The notes under the pieces: generated by a model
Told to the model about the DNA's origin: nothing
Seen by the model: the letters and a program-made list of their open reading frames with translations, nothing else
Database searches by the model: none
Assembly: GCA_041397525.1 (NCBI GenBank)
Contig: JAWKWL010000001.1
Span: forward strand, 310,001 to 374,000
Origin: BOKV01 sp041397525
Lineage (GTDB): Bacteria; Pseudomonadota; Alphaproteobacteria; Rhizobiales; Rhizobiaceae
Direction of reading: 5' to 3'
Length of the DNA: 64,000 bases
Shown here: positions 53,563 through 63,692 of the stretch, in pieces
How positions within the stretch are numbered: the stretch's first letter is position 1
How the letters are laid out: every line of letters starts with the position of its first letter
Position numbers and translations under genes: made by a program

Positions 53563-54582
53563 ATGACATCCGCAACTGACCCGCTTTCGCTTCTCCTTGC
53601 CGAAAAAGGCGTGCTTCTGGCCGATGGCGCCACGGGCACCAACCTCTTTGAAATGGGGCTCACATCCGGCGAAGCCCCGGAATTGTGGAACGAGGCCAAG
53701 CCCGAAAACATCACCAAGCTGCATCAGGACTTCGTTGATGCAGGTGCCGATATCATTCTGACCAATTCCTTTGGTGGCACGGCCCAGCGCCTCAAGCTGC
53801 ACAACGCGCAGGACCGGGTCCATGAATTGAACAGCCTCGCCGCCGAAATCGCCCGCAAGGTGGCTGACGCCGCCCCGCGCAAGGTGATCGTTGCGGGATC
53901 AGTCGGACCAACTGGCGAATTGTTCGAACCCATGGGTGCCCTCACCCATGACGTTGCGGTTTCTTCCTTCATCGAACAGATGCAAGGACTCAAGGCCGGC
54001 GGCGCTGACGTGTTGTGGATCGAGACAATGTCGTCAGACGAGGAAATCCGCGCCGCTGCGCAAGCCGCCATGGCAACGGGCCTGCCCTATGTCTTTACCG
54101 CCTCTTTCGACACGGCCGGCAAGACCATGATGGGCCTTGCTCCAGCCGACATTCACAAGGTGCATGCCGCACTTCCTGCCCATCCGCTTGCGGTAGGTGC
54201 AAATTGCGGGGTCGGCGCTTCCGATCTGCTCTCCTCCGTGCTCGACATGACACAGGCCGACCCCGACGCCATCGTGGTCGCCAAGGCCAATTGCGGCATT
54301 CCCGTCGTTCGCGGCGACAAGGTCGAATATACCGGAACACCCGAACTGATGTCAGACTATGCCTGCCTTGCCATTGACGCGGGCGCAAAAATCATCGGTG
54401 GTTGCTGCGGCACTTCCTGCAAGCATCTTGCCGCAATGCGCACCGCAATTGACACGCACCAGAAGGGCAGCCGTCCCGACATTGCGGCCATCATTTCGGC
54501 CATTGGCCCGATGAAGAACGCGACCTCCGCCGCCAATGATGCGCAGCCCAAACGCGAGCGCAAGGGCCGCCGCCGGGCATAG
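53563..54582 (+). CDS. bmt: betaine-homocysteine S-methyltransferase family protein
   Basis: A 339-residue zinc-dependent methyltransferase. C215 (GANCGVG) and C281-C282 (GGCCGTS) are the zinc ligands, and DGATGTN marks the homocysteine-binding N-terminus. Family members transfer methyl from glycine betaine, dimethylsulfonioacetate or S-methylmethionine to homocysteine. The start at 53563 (after GGAAA) is preferred. A GTG at 53521 would put the coding region against the promoter palindrome. The lysine/arginine-rich tail (KRERKGRRRA) is notable. Confidence 0.85.
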   Translation: MTSATDPLSLLLAEKGVLLADGATGTNLFEMGLTSGEAPELWNEAKPENITKLHQDFVDAGADIILTNSFGGTAQRLKLHNAQDRVHELNSLAAEIARKVADAAPRKVIVAGSVGPTGELFEPMGALTHDVAVSSFIEQMQGLKAGGADVLWIETMSSDEEIRAAAQAAMATGLPYVFTASFDTAGKTMMGLAPADIHKVHAALPAHPLAVGANCGVGASDLLSSVLDMTQADPDAIVVAKANCGIPVVRGDKVEYTGTPELMSDYACLAIDAGAKIIGGCCGTSCKHLAAMRTAIDTHQKGSRPDIAAIISAIGPMKNATSAANDAQPKRERKGRRRA

Positions 54583-54585
54583 AAA

Positions 54586-54609
54586 AAAGGGCTGCCGGGG
54601 CAGCCCTTT
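54586..54609. terminator. bidirectional terminator between bmt and the VWA gene
   Basis: AAAGGGCTGCC-GG-GGCAGCCCTTT is a perfect 11-bp stem with an A-run before and TTTC after, between convergent genes. Confidence 0.88.
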
Positions 54610-54628
54610 CATTTCCAATGCCACATGT

Positions 54629-56665
54629 TCACCTGTCCAGCGCACCGGCCAGGCGAACCAGTTTCAGGAACTCGGCACGATAGCCGAACGGATCGCTACC
54701 GCGCGACTGTGACGCCATTTCGCCAATCGCGTCATAGCCATAGTCGGAGACGGCCTGTGTCTTGCGCAATTTCTGGCCGAAGGCCGCAACGGCAAGCGAA
54801 AACCGGACATCCTCAGGCGCTTCATTAAGGGCAGGAAGCACATTGCCATCTGTGACAGCCATCTCGGTCAGTTCGCTCTTGACTTCACCAGGACGCTTCG
54901 CGCGCATCTTGACAAAAGCGATCTCGCTGCTGGCATTGGCGGGTTCCGCCGGTTTTTCGCCATAGCGCAGATCGCTGACCGAAACCGCCGCACTTCCAAC
55001 CGGAACGATTTCATAGATCGCCGTCACACTGTGGCCAGAGCCAATGTCACCGGCATCGATCTTGTCATTGTTAAAGTCCTCGCGCTTGAGCGCACGGGTT
55101 TCGAAGCCGATCTGCCGGTATTCAGCAACCCGTGCCGGATTGAACTCGATCTGGAACTTGACGTCAGACGCAATCGGGAAAAGCGATGATCCCGCTTCCT
55201 GAACCAGTGTCTTCTCTGCTTCCGCAAGCGTGTCAATATAGGCCGCAACGCCATTGCCATTCTGCGCCAGCACCTGCATCAGCTGGTCGTTGTAATTGCC
55301 TTCCCCAAAACCGAAAACCGAAAGGAAAACACCGGATTCGCGTTTCTTTTCAATCAGGCGCTTGAGTGAGGCATCATCCATGGGGCCAACATTGAAGTCG
55401 CCATCCGTTGCCAGCATCACCCGGTTGACACCACCCTTGACGAAGGCCCTTTCGGCAAGACGATAGGCTTCTTCGATCCCCGACGCCCCGGCTGTCGATC
55501 CACCGGGCTCAAGTGCGTCCATGGCGGCGATAATCCGGGCCTTTTCGCTGGCCTTGGTGGGTTCCAGCACCGTCCCGGCATTCCCGGCATAGGTAACGAT
55601 GGAAACCGTGTCTTCGGGTTGCAGCTTGTCAATCAGCAGCTTGAAGGCCGATTTCAGCAGAGGCAGCTTGTCAGGCGCATTCATCGAGCCTGAGACATCC
55701 AGCAGGAAAACCAGGTTGGCCTGCGGCCGCTGCGCCGCCTTGATGTCATACCCCTTGACCGCAATGTGCAATATCTGCGTGTCCTTGTTCCATGGCGTTG
55801 GCATCACAGTGACATTCGCCTTGAAGGGTGTTTCTGCGCTATCCGGGCCCTGCCAGTCATAGGGGAAGTAATTGACAAGTTCCTCCACCCGTACGGATTC
55901 GGGATCAGGCAAACGGCCCTCATTTAGCGCACGGCGCATCAGCGAATATGAAGCGGTATCCACATCAGCCGAAAAGGTTGAAACCGGCTCTTCTTTCACA
56001 ATCTTCAGCGGATTGTCACTGACTGCCTGGATGCGGTCCCGGTTTTCTGGCGCCGCGGCGCGGTCCCTGTCGGGATTGGGGAATGGGATGGGGCTCGGCA
56101 GCGACGAGGCCGGCTTTTGTGCCAACGCGCCATCCATGGAAAACGACCGGGTCTGACGCTCACTGGCAGTTTTCGCGAGCCCGCGAAACAGCGTGCCCGC
56201 CGGCGGAGCAGCATGAACCTGCGGTTGCGCGACATCGGCCAGCGGCGCTTGCGCAATGACGGCAACTTCCTGCTCCTTTGGAGCGTCAGCCTGTTTGTCC
56301 TTCTTCGCTTCCGGTTCTGCTTCCGGACCCGCGATGTCGCGACCGATTTCAGAGGTGATTTCCAACGGGGATTGCTGCCCGGTAACAGTCCATGTGAGGT
56401 AGCCGGCCAGCGGAACGATCAATACGGTTGCCAGCGCAGTGCTGGTTGCAAGGCGATTGCGGGTCATGAAGTCACTCCAGTTTCGTGTTGCACTGGAAAT
56501 GAGACGTCCGGCAAATCCGCTTCCTTGGGTTGCTGCAGGTTTTTTTTCTTCGCCTGCCTTTTCAAAGGCTGTCATGGCAGCACTGATAGCTGCTTCCCGC
56601 GCTGTCTGCGAAGGCTCGGCTGAGCTGCCACTGGCGAGAGATCTGAGACGGTCTTCCATCTTCAT
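54629..56665 (-). CDS. membrane-anchored VWA-domain protein (YfbK-like)
   Basis: A 678-residue protein. The first 70 residues are charged and presumably cytoplasmic. One membrane span (about 72-95) follows, then a proline/alanine-rich linker, a YfbK-type N-terminal domain (STFSADVDTASYSLMRRAL) and a von Willebrand A domain with the MIDAS motif DVSGSMN (323-329), then a C-terminal DUF3520-like part. The start overlaps the sigma-factor stop (ATGA). The cytoplasmic tail next to an ECF sigma gene suggests that it restrains or senses for that sigma factor. This is not proven. Confidence 0.85.
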   Translation of the reverse strand: MKMEDRLRSLASGSSAEPSQTAREAAISAAMTAFEKAGEEKKPAATQGSGFAGRLISSATRNWSDFMTRNRLATSTALATVLIVPLAGYLTWTVTGQQSPLEITSEIGRDIAGPEAEPEAKKDKQADAPKEQEVAVIAQAPLADVAQPQVHAAPPAGTLFRGLAKTASERQTRSFSMDGALAQKPASSLPSPIPFPNPDRDRAAAPENRDRIQAVSDNPLKIVKEEPVSTFSADVDTASYSLMRRALNEGRLPDPESVRVEELVNYFPYDWQGPDSAETPFKANVTVMPTPWNKDTQILHIAVKGYDIKAAQRPQANLVFLLDVSGSMNAPDKLPLLKSAFKLLIDKLQPEDTVSIVTYAGNAGTVLEPTKASEKARIIAAMDALEPGGSTAGASGIEEAYRLAERAFVKGGVNRVMLATDGDFNVGPMDDASLKRLIEKKRESGVFLSVFGFGEGNYNDQLMQVLAQNGNGVAAYIDTLAEAEKTLVQEAGSSLFPIASDVKFQIEFNPARVAEYRQIGFETRALKREDFNNDKIDAGDIGSGHSVTAIYEIVPVGSAAVSVSDLRYGEKPAEPANASSEIAFVKMRAKRPGEVKSELTEMAVTDGNVLPALNEAPEDVRFSLAVAAFGQKLRKTQAVSDYGYDAIGEMASQSRGSDPFGYRAEFLKLVRLAGALDR

Positions 56666-57258
56666 CGCGCCCTTTCCTTTTCAAACATGGCCTTCAACTG
56701 CTTGCGTGCTTCATGCAGGTGAAACGAGACGGTACTTTCCGCGATTTCCATAACGCCGGCTGCCTCGCCATGCGACAGTCCTTCGCCATAGACCAGCATC
56801 ACTGCTGTTCGTTGTTTTTCGGGAAGCTGCGAAACATGCTCCCACAATTCATCGGTTGGGGAATCAGAATGAGGCTCCACCACCTCAATCGCCGCACTCA
56901 CCGCATAATTCAGATAGCCCTCCGTCTTGCGGTTTTCACGCTGCCTTGCGCGATGTGCATCATTGGCAGCATTGACAACCAGGCGGTACAGCCATGTTGA
57001 GAAGGCCCCCTCACCGCGCCAGTTTCGGATCGACTGGCCAAGCTTCATGCAAACGCCCTGCGCCACGTCCTCCGCCATTTCGCGATGGCGCGTCCATCGC
57101 CAGGCGGTGCGGAATATGAAGTCATACTGAACAGCGACCAGTTGCGCGAACGCAAGTCGATCCCCGTTGCTGGCTAGCACGGCAAGCGCCTGCAGATCGC
57201 AGGTTTCGGCTGGTTCAGCTTCGCGTTTTTCGGCCAGTGCACCATTCCTCATGACCAT
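56662..57258 (-). CDS. ECF-type RNA polymerase sigma factor
   Basis: A sigma-70 family factor of about 198 residues with only regions 2 and 4. Region 2 is FIFRTAWRWTRHREMAEDVAQ and following, with the -10-contacting FSTWLYRLVVNAANDAHR. Region 4 is LPEKQRTAVMLVYGEGLSHGEAAG with the STVSFHLHEARKQL helix. The start is uncertain: ATG at 57258 or 57252, or a TTG at 57291, none with a clear ribosome site. It is coupled to the VWA gene by an ATGA overlap. Confidence 0.85.
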   Translation of the reverse strand: MVMRNGALAEKREAEPAETCDLQALAVLASNGDRLAFAQLVAVQYDFIFRTAWRWTRHREMAEDVAQGVCMKLGQSIRNWRGEGAFSTWLYRLVVNAANDAHRARQRENRKTEGYLNYAVSAAIEVVEPHSDSPTDELWEHVSQLPEKQRTAVMLVYGEGLSHGEAAGVMEIAESTVSFHLHEARKQLKAMFEKERAR

Positions 57259-57303
57259 TGGACGATGCCAATGTGCCAATCCTTGGGTCAATGAAAAACT
57301 TTT

Positions 57304-58023
57304 TCATCCCTTGAAAGCCTGCATGTGAAATTGCAACTGCGCCTCGCCGTAGCGCCAATCCCTGCCAACGGGACAGGCGTTCCTGGCAGCGCAACCTTTG
57401 TCCATGCAATTCACCCTGTCCGGGAGACCTGCATCAGTTTGGGAAGACTGAATTGAATCAAGATATGAGCGGCAGGCTCCAACAGCAAAGCCTGAACCGG
57501 AGAAAGCCGATACAGGGCAATGAGTTAGACAGGGTTTCTCAGAGCAATCGAGGCAGGGATGAATCGGTTCTTCAACTTGCTGAATCGCTCTCTCGACCGC
57601 CGGACCCTCACCCTGAAACACGATGGCAGCCCGCAGGGCAAACCAGAGCCCGTATTGTGGATGGATGAAAAGCCCCAGCGGCGATTGTTGTACCCCGATC
57701 GCGCGCAGCGCAAAACGCTGGAACGGCCAGACAACTTCCCCGAACGGGAAAAGCAGCTGGCAATCTGCACTGCATTCACGCACTACCTCTTCCATGACGC
57801 GCTGCGTCCAGCGGTTCATCGGATCATCTTCACCGTCGCAAAATTCGTTCGATGCCGCAAAGACCTCCCACATCCGCCCGCCTGCATTGCCGATCAGCAA
57901 GGCAGGTGCGCCCGCCAGTTCCGGCACTGAGGTCTGGTCGCCCGGTTCGATCCTGAACCCGCCAAAGACCAACAAGCCAAGGGGCGCCAGCCTGCCGGCC
58001 AGCGCCCCTTTCAGTTCATCCAT
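57304..58023 (-). CDS. ferredoxin-like protein with two cysteine quartets
   Basis: A 239-residue cytoplasmic protein. The N-terminal two thirds contain no motif I can name. The C-terminal third has CLDCSEKPCLTHCP (CxxCx4CxxxCP), then four further cysteines ending in CMDKGCAARNACPVG, enough for two [4Fe-4S] clusters. The pattern recalls QueG and corrinoid-reductase iron-sulfur domains. It lies 114 bases from the MttB gene on the same strand, so electron delivery to a corrinoid is an attractive guess. The ATG at 58023 follows GGAAG. Confidence 0.65.
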   Translation of the reverse strand: MDELKGALAGRLAPLGLLVFGGFRIEPGDQTSVPELAGAPALLIGNAGGRMWEVFAASNEFCDGEDDPMNRWTQRVMEEVVRECSADCQLLFPFGEVVWPFQRFALRAIGVQQSPLGLFIHPQYGLWFALRAAIVFQGEGPAVERAIQQVEEPIHPCLDCSEKPCLTHCPVSAFSGSGFAVGACRSYLDSIQSSQTDAGLPDRVNCMDKGCAARNACPVGRDWRYGEAQLQFHMQAFKG

Positions 58024-58137
58024 CCTGCTTCCGTACAAAACCTACACTCCAGTTGGAACTTCCAACCGCCAAACCCTTCTGACGATCTCGTTTCCCACAA
58101 TCTCCCTGCCATAGGCTTCCGGAGAGGGGTGTCGCTT

Positions 58138-59727
58138 TCAGGTGAAAGCGTCGGGCATCGAATCCTTCTTCTGCTTGATGAAGTCCTTCAGCGCTTCATC
58201 GATGGCCGGATCGAGATGCGGCGCCTGGTAGTTGTCAAGCCATGACCGGGCGATCTGGTTGGCACGTTCCTCGGTGCGCTTGCTGCCCTCCACTTCCCAC
58301 TGCTCGAAGGAATTGTTGTCGGCGACATTCGACACATGGAACGCCGTCTGGAAATTTTCGCGTGTATGCGCGCAACCAAGATAATGGCTTCCCGGTCCCA
58401 CTTCGCGAATGGCTGACATCGCCTGCCCGTTCTCGCTCATGTCAACGCCACCGGCGAGTTTCTGGTGCGCAGCCAACTGGTCGCAGTCCATGATGAATTT
58501 CTCGAACGAGGAGACGAGACCGCCTTCCAGCCAGCCTGCCGCATGCAGCATGAAATTGACCCCGCCCATCATGGCTGGCCACAGCGTGTTGGCGCTTTCA
58601 TAGGCTGCCTGTGCATCAGGCAATTTCGAGCCGGTCAGTGCTCCACCTGAACGGAATGGCAGATTGTAGCGCCGCGCAAACTGCGCTGCCCCCATCAGCA
58701 CCTGCGCCGGCTCCGGTGTCCCGAAGGACGGCGCACCAGACTGCATGGAAATTGCTGTTGCAAAAGTGCCGAAGATCACCGGGCTGCCCGGCCGGCAAAG
58801 CTGAGTAAAGGCAATCGCACTGGTTGCTTCGCAAAGCACCTGCGTCAGCGTGCCCGCGACTGTTACCGGGCTCATGGCACCGCCGACGATGAAGGGCGAA
58901 ATAACCGAAGCCTGGTTGGCCTTGGCATAGACCTTCAGCGCACCGAGCATGGTACCGTCAAGCACCATCGGAGAGTTGCAGTTCACCAGACTGACAAGAA
59001 CGCAATTCTGGTCGACAAATTCCTTGCCGAACACCATTTCCGCCATGGCAACGCTGTCCTCGGCCCGCTCAGGTGCCGTTACAGAGCCCATGAACGGCTT
59101 GTCCGAATAGCGTACATGCGAATAAATCATGTCGAGATGGCGCTTGTTGACCGGCACATCGACCGGTTCGCAAACCGTGCCACCCGAATGGTGCATGGCT
59201 GGCGCCATGTAAGCGAGCTTCACGAAGGTACGAAAATCCTCAATGGTCGCGTAACGGCGCTGACCATCAAGATCGCGCACGAATGGTGGACCATAGACCG
59301 GCGCGAAGACCGTGTGCGGTCCGCCGATCTCCACATTGCGGGCCGGATTGCGGGCATATTGCGTGAATTGCGACGGCGCCGTCTTCATCAGTTCGCGGCA
59401 AAGTCCCTTGGGAAAATGCACCCGCTCGCCCTTGACGTCAGCGCCGGCTTCCTTCCACAATTTCAGGGCTTCCGCATCATCGCGATATTCGACGCCGACT
59501 TCTTCCATCAGCGTGTCGGCATTGGCCTCGATGATGTCCATCGCTTCCTGCGACAGAATGTCAGTCGGTGGAATTTGCCGGGTGATATACGGCAGACTTG
59601 TCAGTTGTGGAACCGAGCGCGCCTGGCGACGTGCCGCCGCACCCCCGCCTGCTCCCCTGTTGCGGCGTCCAGATGATGCACCGGCACCATCGTCGCCGGC
59701 ACCCCCCGCAATTTCGATGTCACTCAT
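58138..59727 (-). CDS. MttB-family (trimethylamine/quaternary amine) methyltransferase
   Basis: A 529-residue TIM-barrel methyltransferase related to trimethylamine:corrinoid methyltransferase MttB. The frame is open without an internal amber codon, so it is a non-pyrrolysine member, the group that includes glycine betaine and other quaternary-amine methyltransferases. The N-terminus is rich in glycine and arginine before PQLTSLPYITRQIPPTD. It is divergent from its probable corrinoid partner. The substrate is not known. Glycine betaine, proline betaine, carnitine or butyrobetaine are options. Confidence 0.87.
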   Translation of the reverse strand: MSDIEIAGGAGDDGAGASSGRRNRGAGGGAAARRQARSVPQLTSLPYITRQIPPTDILSQEAMDIIEANADTLMEEVGVEYRDDAEALKLWKEAGADVKGERVHFPKGLCRELMKTAPSQFTQYARNPARNVEIGGPHTVFAPVYGPPFVRDLDGQRRYATIEDFRTFVKLAYMAPAMHHSGGTVCEPVDVPVNKRHLDMIYSHVRYSDKPFMGSVTAPERAEDSVAMAEMVFGKEFVDQNCVLVSLVNCNSPMVLDGTMLGALKVYAKANQASVISPFIVGGAMSPVTVAGTLTQVLCEATSAIAFTQLCRPGSPVIFGTFATAISMQSGAPSFGTPEPAQVLMGAAQFARRYNLPFRSGGALTGSKLPDAQAAYESANTLWPAMMGGVNFMLHAAGWLEGGLVSSFEKFIMDCDQLAAHQKLAGGVDMSENGQAMSAIREVGPGSHYLGCAHTRENFQTAFHVSNVADNNSFEQWEVEGSKRTEERANQIARSWLDNYQAPHLDPAIDEALKDFIKQKKDSMPDAFT

Positions 59728-60017
59728 GATTCAAATCCTGCTCTGTCAGTTGCCGCTTGGGCCATACACCCCTTTTCGCATGGCAGCATGCATGCAGGAT
59801 TTCCAAAACCGTCACCGCGAAGTCGCAGCCGTCGCAATCCTCTTGTCCAAAGTCGCATAAAAGGCAGGCGGCCGCCAATTATCCGTTGATATATGGTGGA
59901 GTGCCGCTAATGGTTTTCGCAAGGGCATGATGGCAGATATGCTCTGGGCATCAACCCCTTGCGGTCATTCCGTTGAACGGACTGCATTATTGCCTGTGTG
60001 AAGAAGGACGGGAAACC
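59728..60017. other. divergent promoter region between the methyltransferase and corrinoid genes
   Basis: 290 bases that must hold both promoters. GCATGCATGC (59786-59795) is a perfect palindrome. GATATAT near 59890 could be a -10 for the plus-strand gene. I see no cobalamin riboswitch and no reliable terminator. Confidence 0.4.
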
Positions 60018-60710
<693 letters not shown>

Positions 60711-60734
60711 AACAACCATGGCAACCGGAATTGG

Positions 60735-60760
60735 GGGCGGCCCGCGGGCCGCCCTTTTTT
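60735..60760 (+). terminator. strong intrinsic terminator after the corrinoid gene
   Basis: GGGCGGCC-CGCG-GGCCGCCC followed directly by six T residues, 25 bases after the stop. Confidence 0.92.
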
Positions 60761-60836
60761 CGTTTCATTCCAGCAAGTTGAACCGTTCAGCGGAATCAGT
60801 TTCGCAGACAGTTGATTCAAGGTGTAAGCTGACAGC

Positions 60837-61451
60837 ATGACCAGAAATATCACAACGACCGGGACGCAACGCATCCGCATCATTGCCTGTGGCGCTATCG
60901 CGCGTGAGACCATCGCAGTTCTCGCCGCTAACGACATGCACCATGTTGAAATCACCTGTCTGCCCGCGATCCTGCACAATCATCCCGAAAAGATCGCACC
61001 CGAAGTGGAGCGAGAAATTCTCGAGGCCCGTGCCGAAGGCATCACCGAAATCTTCATCGCCTATGCCGATTGCGGCACGGGCGGCCTGCTCGACACGGTC
61101 TGCAAACGCCATGGCGTTGCACGCATCGAGGGACCGCATTGCTATTCCTTCTTCCTTGGCAATGCCGAATTCAGGGCGCTTGGCGACGAGACCATGCGCG
61201 CTTTTTTCCTCACCGATTTCCTCGCCCGCCAGTTCGACGCCTTCGTCACGCGCCCGCTCGGCCTCGACCGCCATCCTGAACTGCGCGATATGTATTTCGG
61301 CAATTACGATAAGCTCGTCTACCTCGCCCAATCCGACGACCCTGAACTCGACGCGCGCGCGATGGCTGCCGCCGAGAAACTTGGGCTTCGCTATGAAAGG
61401 GTGAGGACAGGATATGGCGATCTCCAAATCGCTCTGGCACAAATGGGCTGA
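60837..61451 (+). CDS. DUF1638 domain protein
   Basis: A 204-residue cytoplasmic protein of the DUF1638 family. IRIIACGAIARET at the start and IAYADCGTGGLLDTVCKRHGVARIEGPHC in the middle hold the conserved cysteines (the first CGAI, then DCGTGG and EGPHC), which could bind a metal or cofactor. The family has no established function but is repeatedly found beside MttB-type methyltransferases and corrinoid proteins. Here it follows the corrinoid gene after a strong terminator, so it likely has its own promoter. Confidence 0.8.
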   Translation: MTRNITTTGTQRIRIIACGAIARETIAVLAANDMHHVEITCLPAILHNHPEKIAPEVEREILEARAEGITEIFIAYADCGTGGLLDTVCKRHGVARIEGPHCYSFFLGNAEFRALGDETMRAFFLTDFLARQFDAFVTRPLGLDRHPELRDMYFGNYDKLVYLAQSDDPELDARAMAAAEKLGLRYERVRTGYGDLQIALAQMG

Positions 61452-61820
61452 AGCGGCCGGGCATCCATTCGCCTCGCTCACACCCCTCCCCGGAAATTGG
61501 AGGGGTTGGGGAGGGGCAACTCCCAAAATTCGACACTTGCGCGAAGAGCGTTCATGAATTGCGCCATCTGGACATCCGTGCAACTCTGGTCACCGACACA
61601 TCCATGCTGGATCATATCAAGGGACTGAAGATCATCTGGAATTAGTTCCGCCCCCCAAAACGGAAAAACGCCGTCTGGCAGATGATATCCGTGACTTTGC
61701 CAGGACCTCTCGTTTAGTACTTACAAAATGGATTTCATTGAGCATCGGCGGAAGGAATTTGTACGTCCATGGCTGACGCCACGAATAGCCACCCGTCACC
61801 CGGGATCGTAATCAGCAGGC
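61452..61820. other. intergenic region with hairpin
   Basis: 369 bases. ACCCCTCC (61482-61489) and GGAGGGGT (61499-61506) form an 8-bp stem without a T-run. A possible leucine-rich-repeat remnant follows at 61529-61644. The rest, up to the caspase-like stop, shows nothing I can name. Confidence 0.45.
61529..61644 (+). pseudogene. possible leucine-rich-repeat gene remnant
   Basis: The frame ending at the TAG at 61642-61644 reads ELRHLDIRATLVTD then TSMLDHIKGLKIIWN. That matches the LxxLDLxxTxVTDxSxLxxLxxLxxL rhythm of bacterial leucine-rich repeats, but only about 1.5 repeats remain. There is no start codon or ribosome site in front, so it is most likely a decayed 3' end. Confidence 0.35.
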
Positions 61821-63692
61821 TTACAGTTTCGTGCAGGCGCCAGGGCCGGGCGTGCCCCCTCCCGTAGTGATCGGGAAGTCCGAGTTCATATTGAATGTTC
61901 TTCCTTTATCGATACAGGCCCGTGCTTGCCGGCCCATATACTTGCAGATGTAGCAATCCCTGCCAGCCGGAATCCGTTTGGCTCCCAGGTCAACGGTTGC
62001 GCTGGGCTTGACCGTGGTTTTGTTGTTTTCGTCAGATTTCGCTGCGTTGCCTGATTTCCCCGTCTTCGGCTCAACCTTTGCTTCCTGCTTCAGTTTCACA
62101 CATCGACCCGCCTTCTCTTCTTCGCCTCGCCCGCAAACCAGCGGACACACCCGCTTCTTGACAGCCTTCATCCGGCCCAGCATTTCCTCGTCAGGCGCAA
62201 GCGAAGCCAGCTTCAATCCTTGCTTATCCGCATAGGCGCGAAGCGAACGTTCGCTTCCGGATCCCCATTTGCCGTCCACACGACCGGCAAGGCAGCCGAG
62301 CCGTTGCAATTCGGTCTGCGTGGCACGTGCAAGTTCCTGCGGTGTCATCGACCGGGATTCAGGCTCGACGGCTGTCTGCTCCAGGCTTGCCAGTTCCAAT
62401 TCCTTGGCTTCGGCCACCTTCTTTTCAGCCCGCAGTCGCGCTACTTTTTCCTGTTCTTGTCGCTGTGAATTCAGGGCTTCGAGCGCGGCCAGTTGTTTCT
62501 CAGCCTCAAGACGTGCCGCCTCTGCCACTTTTCGCGAGTTTTCTGCTGCAAGCCTTGCGGCTTCCGCTTTCTTCAAATCGGCAACGCGCTGCGCCTTCAG
62601 TTCATCTGCAGCGCGTTGCGCTTCAGCTTCCGCTGCAGCCCGCGCCTCGTTCTTTTTCGCCTCTTCGATCGCATGCTTTTCAGCCTCCGCGGCCTTTTCC
62701 TCAGCGAGCTTCCTTGCCGTAGCCAGACGCTCGGTTTCAGCCTGCTTCCGCTTCTCGATCAGGTCGATTTTCACTTTGGCCAGATCGGAAAAAAGCCCTT
62801 GCGGATAACGCGCAAGATAGGCCGTGTAGAGGTCGGGTACTTCGCTGTCCTTGACGGTATCCCAATATGCAATTTCAGCGGCATTGTCCTGCACCGGCTG
62901 CTCGATAGTCTTTGGCTTGGCATCACTGTCCCCCAAAATCACGCGACCCGTAAGCGACGAGTGCTCCCATGGAACCTGCCGACCATAGGTCGCTTCCATA
63001 ACGGAATTGCGAACCAAGATCATTGTATCGCCAATGCTCATGCCGGGCTGGCCCAGATATTCAGCCAGGGCCTCGGTATATGGACTGTTTGCACCTTTAC
63101 CGTCCAACGCCACATTGCCCGGTTCAGTAGCATAGGAGATCAGAGTGCCACGGCCAGCCCCAATTCGCGCCAACCCATTGCCTATGTTGCCTGAACGCGT
63201 GCCAAGTGAACGGGCCAGACTGCGTGCAAGCGGATTGTCGCGGCAGGCATCCAGAAACAGCAGATTGGTTTTTGCCTTGTCCTGCATTGATGCCATGACA
63301 AGGTCGATAGGTATTGCCTCGTAATCAAGACGGATATGTGAGGTCAACGCAGCATCAACCGGCACCATGTAGTTGCGTCCATTCACCTGCAAACCGTGGC
63401 CCGCATAGTAGAACAGCGCGACATCCGCGCCTTCCAATGCCCTCGCAAAATCATCGATCCGCTCCAGCATCGTAACAAGGTCTGCATCGACGCCTTCGAC
63501 TATCTCGAATCCGAGTTCGGCAAGTCGGGCCGATATTTTGGCAGCATCGTTGCGCGGATTGGCGAGTTCAGGCGCATTCACATAGGCGGCATTGCCAATA
63601 ACCAGCGCCACGCGCTTCTCGGCGAAGGCCGTAGTCTGACAAATCAAGACAAGCAGTCCGGCTAACAAAAGGATGGTGCTACGCATTTGCAT
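61821..63692 (-). CDS. secreted caspase-family protein with coiled coil
   Basis: A 623-residue exported protein. The signal peptide (residues 1-24) is followed by a caspase/metacaspase-like p20 domain with the catalytic dyad H99 (YYAGHGLQ) and C150 (LFLDACRDNP). A long Ala/Glu/Lys coiled coil (about 315-450) comes next. A segment resembling a peptidoglycan-binding fold (TQTELQRLGCLAGRVDGKWG) and a cysteine-rich tail follow. The ATG at 63692 after GGGGA is chosen. Bacterial proteins of this layout are periplasmic and poorly understood. Confidence 0.85.
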   Translation of the reverse strand: MQMRSTILLLAGLLVLICQTTAFAEKRVALVIGNAAYVNAPELANPRNDAAKISARLAELGFEIVEGVDADLVTMLERIDDFARALEGADVALFYYAGHGLQVNGRNYMVPVDAALTSHIRLDYEAIPIDLVMASMQDKAKTNLLFLDACRDNPLARSLARSLGTRSGNIGNGLARIGAGRGTLISYATEPGNVALDGKGANSPYTEALAEYLGQPGMSIGDTMILVRNSVMEATYGRQVPWEHSSLTGRVILGDSDAKPKTIEQPVQDNAAEIAYWDTVKDSEVPDLYTAYLARYPQGLFSDLAKVKIDLIEKRKQAETERLATARKLAEEKAAEAEKHAIEEAKKNEARAAAEAEAQRAADELKAQRVADLKKAEAARLAAENSRKVAEAARLEAEKQLAALEALNSQRQEQEKVARLRAEKKVAEAKELELASLEQTAVEPESRSMTPQELARATQTELQRLGCLAGRVDGKWGSGSERSLRAYADKQGLKLASLAPDEEMLGRMKAVKKRVCPLVCGRGEEEKAGRCVKLKQEAKVEPKTGKSGNAAKSDENNKTTVKPSATVDLGAKRIPAGRDCYICKYMGRQARACIDKGRTFNMNSDFPITTGGGTPGPGACTKL

